A stretch of DNA of 45,740 bases from a virus: positions 1-45,740 of the IMG/VR virus record IMGVR_UViG_3300005329_000006; one strand, given 5' to 3'. The notes below the pieces were generated by a model that made no database searches, was not told where the DNA came from, and saw only the letters and a program-made list of their open reading frames with translations. The translations under genes were made by a program, and so were the position numbers. The stretch's first letter is position 1. The number at the start of each line of letters is the position of its first letter. Of this stretch, positions 7,370 to 15,942 are shown one piece after another.

Positions 7370-9606
7370 AACACGTTTTTTTCGTTCTCTTGCTCTTGCT
7401 CTTGTGCGTTCCGGGAATGGCGCAGATTGCTCGCGTGAGCGCAAATTGCACGGGAACTTCCAGTTGCACGACAACCGGGAACGCGACCGGCGATCTGGAA
7501 ATCGCGATCGCGGGAAGGGACGGAAGTTCGACCGCGCCGACGACGGCGACCGGATGGACAAGCGTCGGGACAGCAACCATCAATGGAACGAGCACCGCCG
7601 ACAGCGCGATCCGCGTCGCGTGCAAAGTAGCAACCGGCGCAAACGAAGCGTCGAACACTTTCACGAATGCGGACAAAGTTGTCGTCATGGTTTACAACGG
7701 ACAGGCCGCCGGAAATACCGCGACTTGCGCGAGTGCAATTCTGGGAACGCCGTCGTTTTTCACTTCCACCGTAAACACGACGACGACGACCGAAACATTT
7801 AACGCGATCACCAGCAGCAATGCGGCGTCTTGGATTGTCGGTCTTGGATACTGTTCCGCCTGTACGGCGGGCATTGGGACCGCGCCAACCGGGATGGCGA
7901 ACCGGAGTTCCGTTACCGGACCGCCAGCGGCGGGCGGACACGATACAAACGGGACCGCGGCGTCGTTCTCGTCGGCGAATGTCACACTGACAACCGCGGG
8001 CAGGATCCTAACGGCGACCGTCGAAATCAAGGCGGCATCCGCCGCCGATCCGACTTATGGCACGAACGGCGGAACCTTTGGAACGTCGGCGTCGACAACG
8101 ATTTCGACCGCGACCGGAAGCGCGACGCTTTGTTACACGACGGACGGATCGACACCGGCGGCGGCGACCGCCGGGACGTGTTCGGCGGGTTCCACTTATT
8201 CAAGCGCGCTCACGATCACGACGAGCGGAACGACACTGAAAGCGCTTGCCACAAAAAGCGGTTTGGTAAACAGCGCGGTTGTAACAAGTACCGCATTTAC
8301 GATCAATCGCTTTTTGCCAAGTCTGTCCTTGATGGGAATCAGCGGTCCGGGAAATTGCACCGCGGGCGGGCATACATACACGACGGCGTTTCCGACGGTC
8401 GAGAGTCCGTTGTCTGAGTGTCTGAGTTGGTTGAGCGGCGCGGGCACTGGTCTGGATTGGTCCAATATCAACGTGACGTCGGCGGCGGTTGCGAAAGGAT
8501 CGCAATCGACTTCGAGCGGAGTCTTCGACGATTCGATCGCGCAAGTCGTCGGCACATGGAGCAACGATCAAGAGGCGAGCGCGACGACGCTTACCGGGAC
8601 AACGAGCAACACGATCAGCAAAGAGCACGAATTGTTATTGCGGTTCTCGATCGGCGCTCACAGTTCGACCGGATATGAATTTCAATTCATCGGACAGCAA
8701 ACCACGCCCGCGAACTGTTCCGTAAATATCGTGAAATGGAACGGGACGATAGGCAGTTTCACCACGCTAGGCGGCGGGACGCTCGGCGTCGGCGGTTCGG
8801 CGGTTTGTCTATCGAACGGAACGCGGATCCGGGCGACCGCGGTCGGAACGACGCTCACGGCATACGTTAACGATGCCATGGCCTACACCGTTACGGATGC
8901 GACTTATGCATCCGGCAACCCGGGCATCGGAACGTATCTGCAAGGCGTCGGCGGGACGCAAGATTTCGGATTTAGTTCGTTTTCGGCGACGGACACCGTC
9001 CTTCGCTTCGTGCAAGAGGCGTCGCACCACGACACAAGCGGAACGACAAGCGCGGCAACGCTTGGAACAAATACGACGAACAATAATTGCTTGTGGGCCG
9101 CGGCTTACTGGAACTCGACGAGCGCGACGGCTACGGTTGCGGGTTCGGTTGCCGGTTCATTTACTGCAATCGATTCGCCGACGAACGGCGCGGGCGCGTT
9201 GTCTACATACCGCGCACAAGCGTTTTACAAATGCGGAATAACCGGCGGCGCTGAGACGGTGACACTCACGACTTCGACGTCGCTTACTGATCATGCAATC
9301 GTGGTGCATGAATTTAGCGGCGTGACGACACTCGATCAGCATCCGAGCGGGAAATCAGCAGCGTCCGCGACCTTGAGTTCGAACAGCGCGACGACGACGA
9401 CGGCGCGGGAATATCTTCCCGCCGCTTGCGTGATCGGCGGCTCGAGTCCGCTAGCTACTTCGCCATGGACGGCGCGCGATGTAACAGCGAATTTTGGCGG
9501 GAACATTTCCGCCGACTATGTAGTTACGGCGACCGGATCTTATGCGTTCGCCGGTTCGCAGAGTCCGTCAAGTGATTTCATTTGTCTTTTGAGCACATTC
9601 CAATAA
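7366..9606 (+). CDS. Large secreted multi-domain beta protein
   Basis: The 746 residues start with a signal peptide (MKHVFF, six Leu, then CVPGMA-Q). Residues about 20-215 are a Thr/Ala/Gly-rich beta domain with paired Cys. Residues about 225-300 match the chitobiase/beta-hexosaminidase C-terminal type repeat (GTSASTTISTATGSATLCYT, then DGSTP). Residues about 320-540 look like a LamG/concanavalin-type sandwich (LLLRFSIGAHSSTGYEFQF). The remainder resembles the first domain. These domains bind carbohydrate or surfaces. The export signal plus location in the virion block suggest a receptor-like or surface-displayed protein; a tail spike carrying a gained signal peptide is an alternative. Confidence 0.8.
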   Translation: MKHVFFVLLLLLLCVPGMAQIARVSANCTGTSSCTTTGNATGDLEIAIAGRDGSSTAPTTATGWTSVGTATINGTSTADSAIRVACKVATGANEASNTFTNADKVVVMVYNGQAAGNTATCASAILGTPSFFTSTVNTTTTTETFNAITSSNAASWIVGLGYCSACTAGIGTAPTGMANRSSVTGPPAAGGHDTNGTAASFSSANVTLTTAGRILTATVEIKAASAADPTYGTNGGTFGTSASTTISTATGSATLCYTTDGSTPAAATAGTCSAGSTYSSALTITTSGTTLKALATKSGLVNSAVVTSTAFTINRFLPSLSLMGISGPGNCTAGGHTYTTAFPTVESPLSECLSWLSGAGTGLDWSNINVTSAAVAKGSQSTSSGVFDDSIAQVVGTWSNDQEASATTLTGTTSNTISKEHELLLRFSIGAHSSTGYEFQFIGQQTTPANCSVNIVKWNGTIGSFTTLGGGTLGVGGSAVCLSNGTRIRATAVGTTLTAYVNDAMAYTVTDATYASGNPGIGTYLQGVGGTQDFGFSSFSATDTVLRFVQEASHHDTSGTTSAATLGTNTTNNNCLWAAAYWNSTSATATVAGSVAGSFTAIDSPTNGAGALSTYRAQAFYKCGITGGAETVTLTTSTSLTDHAIVVHEFSGVTTLDQHPSGKSAASATLSSNSATTTTAREYLPAACVIGGSSPLATSPWTARDVTANFGGNISADYVVTATGSYAFAGSQSPSSDFICLLSTFQ

Positions 9607-9613
9607 AACAAAA

Positions 9614-10687
9614 ATGCTTCTTGCTCTAAGAAGTCTCTATGAGTCGGCGGGTTCGGCGATTACAGGGACCGCCACGACTGCACAAGCGGCGCAGTCGGAC
9701 GCTCTAAGCGGCGCGCTCGAATTTACCGGGACAGAAACCAGCGCGCAAGCCGCGCAATCGACCGACGCATCGGGCGCGCTCACGTTCACCGGGACCGAGA
9801 CGTCGGCACAAGCCGCACAAACGGACGCTCTAAGCGGATCACTCGAATTTACCGGCACGGAAGCGAGCGCACAGGCGGCGCAATCGACCGCGGCGTCCGG
9901 ATCCGAGACTTTTACGGGAACCGAGACGTCGGCGCAAGCCGCACAGTCGACCGCGGCGTCGGGCGAAGAAACCTTCGCCGGAACTGAGACAAGCGCGCAA
10001 GCGGCGCAATCGGACAGCGCATCCGGCGCGGAAACGTTCACCGGCGCGGAAACCAGCGCACAAGCACAAACGGACGCTCTAAGCGGCGCTCTCGAATTTT
10101 CTGGAACAGGGGCGACGGCGCAAGCGGCGCAAAACGACGACGTCATCGCGACAACTGGTTACGACGGCACGGTCGCGAGCGCGCAAGCTGCACAGTCGGA
10201 CAGCGCATCGGGCGCGGAAACGTTTACGGGATCAATCGCGACCGCACAGTCGCAATCGACGGCGGCATCGGGCGCGGAAACGTTCACCGGCACAGCGACG
10301 ACCGCACAAGCCGCACAGAACACAATCGCCAGCGACGCAAGCGCGGTTACCGGCTCGATCGAGACTTCGCAAGCTGCACAGTCGGACACGGCGACCGGCG
10401 CGACAGTAGAACAGCAAGCGGGCGGATCGGCGGGACGTCAACGTCGACGATCAACCTACAATCCGCCGCGGATCCCGCGTCCATTGTCCGCGCCGCCTGA
10501 GATTATTCCGGCAATTTCCGGGACCGCTCGGACCGGGCAAACCTTGCAACGGTCGACCTTGCTCGCGAATTTGCATTTCGTCGGCGAGCACGAACAATTC
10601 CAGCAAAGACAAACCACCGCGGGATTCGGCGAAGTCGTCGACGTCGAACTCGAATTGCTTACAGCGATCATGCTCGAAGTCGCCTAA
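9614..10687 (+). CDS. Repeat-rich fibre-like protein
   Basis: The protein is 357 residues. After a short N-terminus (MLLALRSLYESAGS) it has twelve imperfect repeats of 20-21 residues with consensus TGTETSAQAAQSxAASGAxTF (residues 17-266). A basic linker (GRQRRRS) follows, then a C-terminal segment with ISGTARTGQTLQ and an acidic end. Similar repeat proteins (MLLALxSLYE start, TG-SxT-AQG units) are common beside phage capsid genes. An elongated fibre or collar role is inferred. The ribosome site is weak (only A-rich sequence before the ATG). Confidence 0.8.
   Translation: MLLALRSLYESAGSAITGTATTAQAAQSDALSGALEFTGTETSAQAAQSTDASGALTFTGTETSAQAAQTDALSGSLEFTGTEASAQAAQSTAASGSETFTGTETSAQAAQSTAASGEETFAGTETSAQAAQSDSASGAETFTGAETSAQAQTDALSGALEFSGTGATAQAAQNDDVIATTGYDGTVASAQAAQSDSASGAETFTGSIATAQSQSTAASGAETFTGTATTAQAAQNTIASDASAVTGSIETSQAAQSDTATGATVEQQAGGSAGRQRRRSTYNPPRIPRPLSAPPEIIPAISGTARTGQTLQRSTLLANLHFVGEHEQFQQRQTTAGFGEVVDVELELLTAIMLEVA
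9662..10411 (+). repeat. Twelve tandem 63-nt coding repeats
   Basis: These DNA repeats encode the 21-residue unit of the fibre-like protein. Ten units are 63 nt and two are 60 nt (units 7 and 10, each missing one residue). The units differ mainly in the variable part after AQAAQ: alternate copies read SDALSGALEF or STAASGAETF. The array therefore looks as if it grew by duplication of one-unit and multi-unit blocks. Confidence 0.9.
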
Positions 10688-10699
10688 GGAGAATTATTT

Positions 10700-11371
10700 A
10701 TGAAATTTAAAGACTTGAAATTGAATCTTACGAAGTCGATCACGGAAAAAGGCGAGTTCGAAGGCTATGCGTCGACCTTTGGAAACGAAGATCTCGGCGG
10801 CGACGTCGTCGAAAAAGGCGCGTTCACGAAGACGATCAGCGAAAACAAGAACGTTCCGATTCTCTGGGGACACAATATCCGGGAAGTGATCGGAGTCAAC
10901 AAAGACTTTTCCGAAGACGCGAAAGGTTTATTCGTCAAAGGACAATTGATCCTCGACGTGCAACGCGCCCGCGAGACGCACGCTTTGATGAAAGAAGGCG
11001 CAGTCAAAGGCTTGTCGATCGGTTACGACGCGATCCGCGTTGACTACAGCCGCGCGAAAGAAGGCGTCCGGATCATCAACGAAGTAAAACTCTATGAGTA
11101 TTCCGTGACAGCGTTTCCGATGAACGAGGCGGCGCAAGTTACGGACATCAAGAGCGCGGAAGATGCAACGCGCGCCATAAATGAACTGCTACTCATAAAA
11201 GATTGCACGAACGTCGATCATGCTTTGATCGATGCCGCGATCCAAAAACTTTCGTCACTTCGCGCCGCGAAAGCACTCGAAGCCGACAAGCACGGAAACG
11301 ACGCGCCGGAACTCTTCCACCCGTCGTTAGAAAAGCTCGACAGCATTTCAAAAATCTTACGAGGGGTTTAA
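10700..11371 (+). CDS. Prohead protease (HK97 type)
   Basis: This serine protease matures the prohead by cutting the capsid scaffold segment. The 223 residues fit the HK97/S78 family. GYASTFGNEDLGGDVVEKGA is near the N-terminus. His58 sits in ILWGHN and Ser106 in GLSIGY, the expected catalytic pair. YEYSVTAFPMNEAA follows. The C-terminal tail beyond residue 150 is extended and may be a scaffold or self-cleavage segment. It has a strong ribosome site (AAGGAGAA) and lies immediately before the capsid gene. Confidence 0.95.
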   Translation: MKFKDLKLNLTKSITEKGEFEGYASTFGNEDLGGDVVEKGAFTKTISENKNVPILWGHNIREVIGVNKDFSEDAKGLFVKGQLILDVQRARETHALMKEGAVKGLSIGYDAIRVDYSRAKEGVRIINEVKLYEYSVTAFPMNEAAQVTDIKSAEDATRAINELLLIKDCTNVDHALIDAAIQKLSSLRAAKALEADKHGNDAPELFHPSLEKLDSISKILRGV

Positions 11372-11375
11372 AGCA

Positions 11376-12584
11376 ATGGAAATCAAAGATATGGAAACTA
11401 AACTGAGCGGCATTGAAGCCGATCTCAAAACCTTTTTCGCAAAACACGCCGAAGAGTTCAAGGCGACCGGCGCGTCGTCCGCCGAAACCAAAGCCGCACT
11501 CGAAAAACTTGGCGAAGACTGGAAAGAATGTTCTTCGCGCTTGCTCGCGGTCGAGCAAAAGATCGTCTCGCGCAACGATCCGGGCGCAACCGAAGTAAAG
11601 AGCGTCGGCGACTTGATGGTCGAATCCGAAGGTTTCAAGGCAATGGCGAAAGGTGCGAACCGTTCCGGACAAATCAAAGTCGGATCGTTCCACAAAACCG
11701 CTATCGTCAATGCAACCGGACAGAATCAACCGCTCGTCCCAGATATGCGCGTTCCGGGAATCATGGGGCCGGGACTTCGCCGTCTAACCGTCCGCGATTT
11801 GATGCCAAATTTACGGACGTCTTCGAATCTCGTCCAGTTCGTGCGGGAACTTCTCTTCACGAATAACGCAGCATCGCAAACCGGCGGCTCGCCGAACTCT
11901 GGCGAGAACGTCGCAAAACCGGAATCGGCGCTGACGTTCGAAATGGAGAACGCGCCCGTCGAAACCATCGCGCACTGGATCCCGGCGTCGCGTCAGATCT
12001 TGGACGATGCGCCCGCACTTTCCGCTTACATCAACTCGCGTTTGCTCTTTGGTCTGAAACTCGAAGAGGAACGTCAATTGTTGCTCGGAAGCGGATCCTC
12101 GAATAACTTGTCCGGACTGGTAACGGAGGCGACCGCGTACGACACGGCGCGAACCAACGTCGCGACTGATACGTTTATGGACGTAATCCGTCACGCGATC
12201 ACACAGGCGGAAGCGTCGTTCTTCGACGTCGACGCGGTCATTCTTAACCCGCAGGATTGGGAATCGATCGAATTGACGAAGACGAGCGGATCCGGCGCAG
12301 ACGGGCGTTACATCTTCGCAAACCCGCAATCGATCGCAACTCCGCGACTGTGGGGGAAGACCGTTGTCCCGACGTATGCAATGCCGCGATCACAATTCCT
12401 CGTCGGCGCGTTCGCACTCGCCGCGGCGATCTGGGATCGAGACGACGCAACCGTCGAAGTAAGTCGCGAACATTCGGATTTCTTTATTCGAAACATGGTC
12501 GCGATCCTTGCGGAAGAACGGTTAACTTTGACCGTTTATCGTCCGTCGGCGCTCGTTTATGGCGGGTTCCCGTACGGAAGCTAG
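11376..12584 (+). CDS. Major capsid protein (HK97 fold)
   Basis: The 402 residues fit the Phage_capsid (HK97) family. Residues 1-75 are a charged coiled-coil delta domain expected to be removed by the protease. The mature shell protein has the characteristic N-arm and E-loop region with GENVAKPESALTFE, then IAHWIPASRQILDDAP, and near the C-terminus RLWGKTVVPTYAMP, FALAAAIWDRDDATVEVS and AILAEERLTLTVYRPSA. GAGGGG lies upstream of ATG 11376. A strong intrinsic terminator follows the gene, consistent with high expression. Confidence 0.97.
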   Translation: MEIKDMETKLSGIEADLKTFFAKHAEEFKATGASSAETKAALEKLGEDWKECSSRLLAVEQKIVSRNDPGATEVKSVGDLMVESEGFKAMAKGANRSGQIKVGSFHKTAIVNATGQNQPLVPDMRVPGIMGPGLRRLTVRDLMPNLRTSSNLVQFVRELLFTNNAASQTGGSPNSGENVAKPESALTFEMENAPVETIAHWIPASRQILDDAPALSAYINSRLLFGLKLEEERQLLLGSGSSNNLSGLVTEATAYDTARTNVATDTFMDVIRHAITQAEASFFDVDAVILNPQDWESIELTKTSGSGADGRYIFANPQSIATPRLWGKTVVPTYAMPRSQFLVGAFALAAAIWDRDDATVEVSREHSDFFIRNMVAILAEERLTLTVYRPSALVYGGFPYGS

Positions 12585-12628
12585 AATTTAAACGCGCAGC
12601 AACAAAAAGCAGGCTGGTTGCCAAACTT

Positions 12629-12662
12629 GGGCGGGCGCTTTCGGGTTCCCGCCCGATTTTTA
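12629..12662 (+). terminator. Intrinsic terminator after the capsid gene
   Basis: A perfect 7-bp GC stem, GGGCGGG (12629-12635) with CCCGCCC (12648-12654), is followed by GATTTTT. It lies between the capsid gene and the glycosylation cassette and should end or attenuate the capsid transcript. Confidence 0.9.
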
Positions 12663-12669
12663 AAAACAC

Positions 12670-12906
12670 ATGGAAACAGAAAAAAGAATTCGAGTGCAAA
12701 TGACGAAGCGTGATCAGAATCGCCAAGCGGGAAGGTTCTACAACCTACCGGCACCGGAAGCGCGGCGATTGATCGAGATGGGAAAGGCCGTCGTCGTTCT
12801 CGGACCATCTGAGACGAAGCCGATCGAACCGGGCGAAACGAAACTGATTGAACCGGGAACGAGACGAAGTAAAAAAAAACGGATCTCGGCGGACTCCGAA
12901 TCCTGA
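12670..12906 (+). CDS. Small phage protein; upstream half of a possible frameshift fusion
   Basis: The protein is 78 residues and basic, with RFYNLPAPEARRLIEMGKAVVV. That matches the pattern (xxYxLPxxxAxxLIxxGxA) seen in short phage proteins near capsid genes. Read in its own frame it ends in a KPIEPGETK/KLIEPGTR repeat and a Lys-rich tail, at TGA 12904-12906. A run of nine A (12871-12879) near its end would let ribosomes slip -1 into the open frame of the following glycosyltransferase, producing a fusion. It lies just after the terminator, so it starts a weakly transcribed or separately driven cassette. Confidence 0.75.
   Translation: METEKRIRVQMTKRDQNRQAGRFYNLPAPEARRLIEMGKAVVVLGPSETKPIEPGETKLIEPGTRRSKKKRISADSES
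12871..12879 (+). promoter_or_regulatory. Poly-A slippery run, candidate -1 frameshift site
   Basis: Nine consecutive A are read AGT AAA AAA AAA CGG in the upstream frame. A -1 slip gives AAA AAA ACG GAT CTC and then the conserved start of the glycosyltransferase domain. The -1 frame has no ATG, GTG or TTG before TTG 13011, which would cut off a conserved strand. An assembly or sequencing error in the A run is the main alternative. Confidence 0.6.
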
Positions 12907-14519
12907 TTGCGATCAAAACTTGCCACAAATACCGTCATCGCGCCGATGCTCAACGAAGAACATGGATTCCCGACGTCGAGGGATGCGATCTCCGATTCTT
13001 TCTTGGCCGGTTGGAAGGCTATCAACCGCGGGCGGACGAAATCGTGTTGGATGTCGCGGACGATTACTTATCTTTACCGGACAAAACTCGGGCAATTTGC
13101 AAGTGGGCTATTGATCAAGGCTTTGATTACATTTTTCAGTGTGACGATGACGTTTATCTTCGGCCTGAGCGATTGCTTGATTCGGGTTTTCAATCCTTCG
13201 ATTACGTTGGACGACTTCGCGGTCCTAGCGGGAAATATCCCGCGCCGTATTGCTCGGGTTTTTCTTATTGGCTCTCGCGAAAGGCGATGCAAGCCGTGAT
13301 CAATGCGCCATGGAACGGCGATACCGCCGACGATCGATTCGTCGGAAACGTCTTGCAAGACGCTGGAGTCGTCGGCGCACTCGACGAGCGTTACCAGATC
13401 ACGCAAATAAACGAAGCGCTTCCGCCCGGCTACAAAGGCGATTTCGCTCGCGAGGACGAAATGGTAGGTAACGCCGTTTATGGCGCGGGACTTCGCGGCG
13501 CGGCAGACTACCGTTACAGGTTGATCAGCGCTTTCCAAAAGTCCGATTTGCCGAATACCGAAACGCCGGGCGACGGACCGCGGGAAGGAAACGACATCAT
13601 TTCCGCGTGCGAGTTCGAGCCGCAAGCGATGGAACGCATTCACCGCCAGTTTTTACAGTTCATGGGATCCCCGCGACCGTTACTTCCGGACGGCGAATTT
13701 TCGAGCGTTTGCGTTCTGATCAAAACCTTTTTGCGCGACCGCCATCTCGAGGAAACGATCCGCGGTTTGCAAATGCGCGTCCCGGAAATCAAGATCGTTG
13801 TCGTCGACGACGGCGAAGACACAAACCGGAAAATTCAACTCGCGCAACGCTTGCGCGATCAAGGGCATGTTTATATCTGGTTGCCGAAAGACTCGGGATT
13901 CGGCGCGAAAGCAAACGCCGGGATCGCGGCTTGCGATCGCCCGTTTGTGCTGATCGGATCGGACGACTTCGATTTCAACGAAGGATTATTCGTTCGCCGC
14001 GGGATCCGCTCGATGCTCACAGTCTTAAACAGTCGTCCCGAGATCGCGGTCGCGTCCGGGCGCGTCGACAATATCCCGTATGAGTTTCTGTTAGATCTGG
14101 GTGACGACTGGGCACAGATGAAACGCGGACACCGCGGAAACGGATCCGTCGGTCCGGTTCAATACCAGTTGTGCGATTTGACCGTTAATTACTCGCTGAT
14201 CAGGCGCGAAGTTTTCGACGTCGTTTCATGGGATGGCGACAAGGATTCTCCGAAAATAGGTGGCGGCGAGCACGGCGCTTTCTATGTCGACTTAAAGCGC
14301 GCCGGATTCCAAGTCGCTTACGTCGTCGGCGTAAATATCAATCAATTGAAACGGATCAAACCGGATCCGCGCTATTTAGAAATGAGAATGCGCGCGCTCT
14401 CGCCTGAGCGTCCGTGTTACTTGCGGCGCGGGATCAAACACTTTCGAAATCCGGAAGGCATTTGTGAAATGTGCGGAACAAGATGCGCAACGGAAAATCG
14501 CCCGGCAACGATTCAATGA
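12903..14519 (+). CDS. Two-domain glycosyltransferase: GT31-like plus GT2-like
   Basis: This protein has two putative GT-A domains. The first (about residues 1-140) is GT31-like: IAIKTC, RRTW, FFLGR, LDVADDY, ICKWA, the metal-binding acidic triad CDDD (Asp81-83), RPERLLDSGF and SGFSYWLSRKA. The second (from about 269) is GT2-like: VCVLIKTFLRDRHLEETIRG, IVVVDDGED, AKANAGIAACDRPFVLIGSD. The C-terminus ends with a CxxCxxxC cluster. The 5' end is uncertain. The conserved domain begins at about 12900, but no standard start codon lies there, so it may be entered by -1 frameshifting from the preceding gene, or from a rare CTG (12903). It transfers sugars to an unknown acceptor, possibly a virion protein or host surface glycan. 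The stop overlaps the next ATG. Confidence 0.85.
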   Translation: MIAIKTCHKYRHRADAQRRTWIPDVEGCDLRFFLGRLEGYQPRADEIVLDVADDYLSLPDKTRAICKWAIDQGFDYIFQCDDDVYLRPERLLDSGFQSFDYVGRLRGPSGKYPAPYCSGFSYWLSRKAMQAVINAPWNGDTADDRFVGNVLQDAGVVGALDERYQITQINEALPPGYKGDFAREDEMVGNAVYGAGLRGAADYRYRLISAFQKSDLPNTETPGDGPREGNDIISACEFEPQAMERIHRQFLQFMGSPRPLLPDGEFSSVCVLIKTFLRDRHLEETIRGLQMRVPEIKIVVVDDGEDTNRKIQLAQRLRDQGHVYIWLPKDSGFGAKANAGIAACDRPFVLIGSDDFDFNEGLFVRRGIRSMLTVLNSRPEIAVASGRVDNIPYEFLLDLGDDWAQMKRGHRGNGSVGPVQYQLCDLTVNYSLIRREVFDVVSWDGDKDSPKIGGGEHGAFYVDLKRAGFQVAYVVGVNINQLKRIKPDPRYLEMRMRALSPERPCYLRRGIKHFRNPEGICEMCGTRCATENRPATIQ

Positions 14520-15232
14520 ACGAACACGACGAACGGGAAATCATCCAAGAGGCAAGCGGGCGGCTCGCGAAGTTCGAAGGGATGCGGCTTTTGATTGGCG
14601 TCGTTAGTTGCGCGCGCGATCGCGAGTCTCACGAACTGATCAGACAAACATGGGCGAAGGACTCGCCGGTCGCGGTCCGTTTCTTTGTCGGTCGCGATTG
14701 CCCGACAACTGAGATCGACGAAATCGCGCTCGACGTCCCGGACGATTGGAACGGACTACCGGCAAAGGTGCAAGCGGTTTGCCGATGGGCGCTCTTTCAC
14801 GGCTATGACTTCTTGTTTAAATGTGACACTGATTCTTACGTCTCGATTGCTAGACTCTTGGCATCGGGATTTGAGCGCTGGCATTACATGGGCGGATGCG
14901 GCGAAAGCGAAAATGTATATCCCGACTCCTGTTTTCCCGCCAACGGCGGAGGTTATTTCCTCAGTCGGCGCGCCTTGTCCTTTCTCGCGGAACATATGAA
15001 TTTGGGACTCGGTAAAAATTGCGAAGACTGGTGTGTCTTTTTGTCGCTTATGCGAGGCGCGTCGATCTTCGTGCACCACGACGCGCGCTTCCGGGCGAAC
15101 CGACCGGAACCGGGACAGGGTCCGAGCGCGGATAACGACTTCGTAATCTTGCACGACGCGGGCGAACACTCGCTCCGAAATCCCGAACGAATGATCCGCG
15201 CACACGAAGCGGCAACGGAGTTGGTTTTTTGA
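14516..15232 (+). CDS. GT31-like glycosyltransferase
   Basis: The 238 residues are a single GT31-like domain: LLIGVVSCARD, LIRQTWAKDS, FFVGRD, LDVPDDWNGLPAK, CRWALFHGYDF, the metal-binding CDTD (Asp104, Asp106), SGFERWHYMGG, a GGGYFLSRRAL motif and Glu170-Asp171 in the position of the family's acidic base region. It is a paralogue of the first domain of the preceding gene and of the following gene. ATG 14516 overlaps the preceding stop (ATGA); upstream in-frame GTG 14471 and ATG 14483 would extend into the previous gene. GT31 members are mostly known from eukaryotes. Donor and acceptor are unknown. Confidence 0.85.
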   Translation: MNEHDEREIIQEASGRLAKFEGMRLLIGVVSCARDRESHELIRQTWAKDSPVAVRFFVGRDCPTTEIDEIALDVPDDWNGLPAKVQAVCRWALFHGYDFLFKCDTDSYVSIARLLASGFERWHYMGGCGESENVYPDSCFPANGGGYFLSRRALSFLAEHMNLGLGKNCEDWCVFLSLMRGASIFVHHDARFRANRPEPGQGPSADNDFVILHDAGEHSLRNPERMIRAHEAATELVF

Positions 15233-15942
15233 AACCCCTGATCGCGGTTCTCACTTGTTGGACGTTCGAGGTGAACGGACACAATGACGCGCTTCGCCGC
15301 ACATGGTTGAAAGACGCGAAAGGTTTATTCGATTACAAGTTCTTCGTCGGGACCGGGCAAGGCGCGGAAGCCGCGGCGCTTCCACCGGACACAGTCTTTT
15401 TGCCGGACGTCGACGACGGACAGGGCGCGGTTACATACAAGCTACGCGCGGCGCTTCGCTGGGTTTGCGAGCGCGATTATGAGTTCGTTTACCGATGCTT
15501 CCCAGATACCTACGCGCGCCCGGAACGACTTCTCACTTGCGGATTCGAGGCGCACGACTATCACGGCGACTTCCGCGGCGAACATGCAACGCCCGACAAC
15601 TACCCGTCGGGCGGTCCGGGAAACTTTATGTCGCGCCGCGTTATGGAACTCGCGCTCGACGCACCGATCGAGGGACCGGGCGCAGACGGAAAACACACAC
15701 GCGTTTGGCCGTATGCCGACGATCTTTGGTTCGGGCAAGTCTTGAACTGGCATCGCGACAAAGGTTTCCGATATTTCGACGATTCTCGCTTTATCAACCG
15801 CGGATCCCGAGCCGTCGGTCCGCTCAAGACAAACTCGATCGTCGCGACGCATCTTTCCTGTCCCGACTACCCGAAACCTTACTCGCCGGGAATTATCGCG
15901 CACATGCTCGACCGGCATCGCGCATGGTTGGCGTCGCAATGA
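15229..15942 (+). CDS. GT31-like glycosyltransferase with altered metal motif
   Basis: The protein is 237 residues and the third paralogue: LIAVLTCW, LRRTWLKDA, YKFFVG, KLRAALRWVCERDYEFVYRC, RPERLLTCGFEAHDY, GNFMSRRVMEL and YADDLWFGQ. Where the other two read CDDD or CDTD, this one reads CFPDT (Asp93 retained, first Asp replaced by Phe). It may therefore use a different metal geometry or be inactive. TTG 15229 overlaps the preceding stop (TTGA) and has GGAG eight bases upstream. The stop overlaps the next ATG. Confidence 0.8.
   Translation: MKPLIAVLTCWTFEVNGHNDALRRTWLKDAKGLFDYKFFVGTGQGAEAAALPPDTVFLPDVDDGQGAVTYKLRAALRWVCERDYEFVYRCFPDTYARPERLLTCGFEAHDYHGDFRGEHATPDNYPSGGPGNFMSRRVMELALDAPIEGPGADGKHTRVWPYADDLWFGQVLNWHRDKGFRYFDDSRFINRGSRAVGPLKTNSIVATHLSCPDYPKPYSPGIIAHMLDRHRAWLASQ

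Noticed and set aside
7405-7445. Lipoprotein signal on the large secreted protein (Cys after the Leu run)
   Set aside because: The residues before Cys are Leu-Leu-Leu, not a lipobox, and an Ala-X-Ala-type site (GMA-Q) lies just after, so ordinary cleavage is more likely.
9662-10411. Possible phase-variation or hypervariable cassette
   Set aside because: No reverse transcriptase, template repeat or invertible boundary is present; simple tandem repeats explain it.
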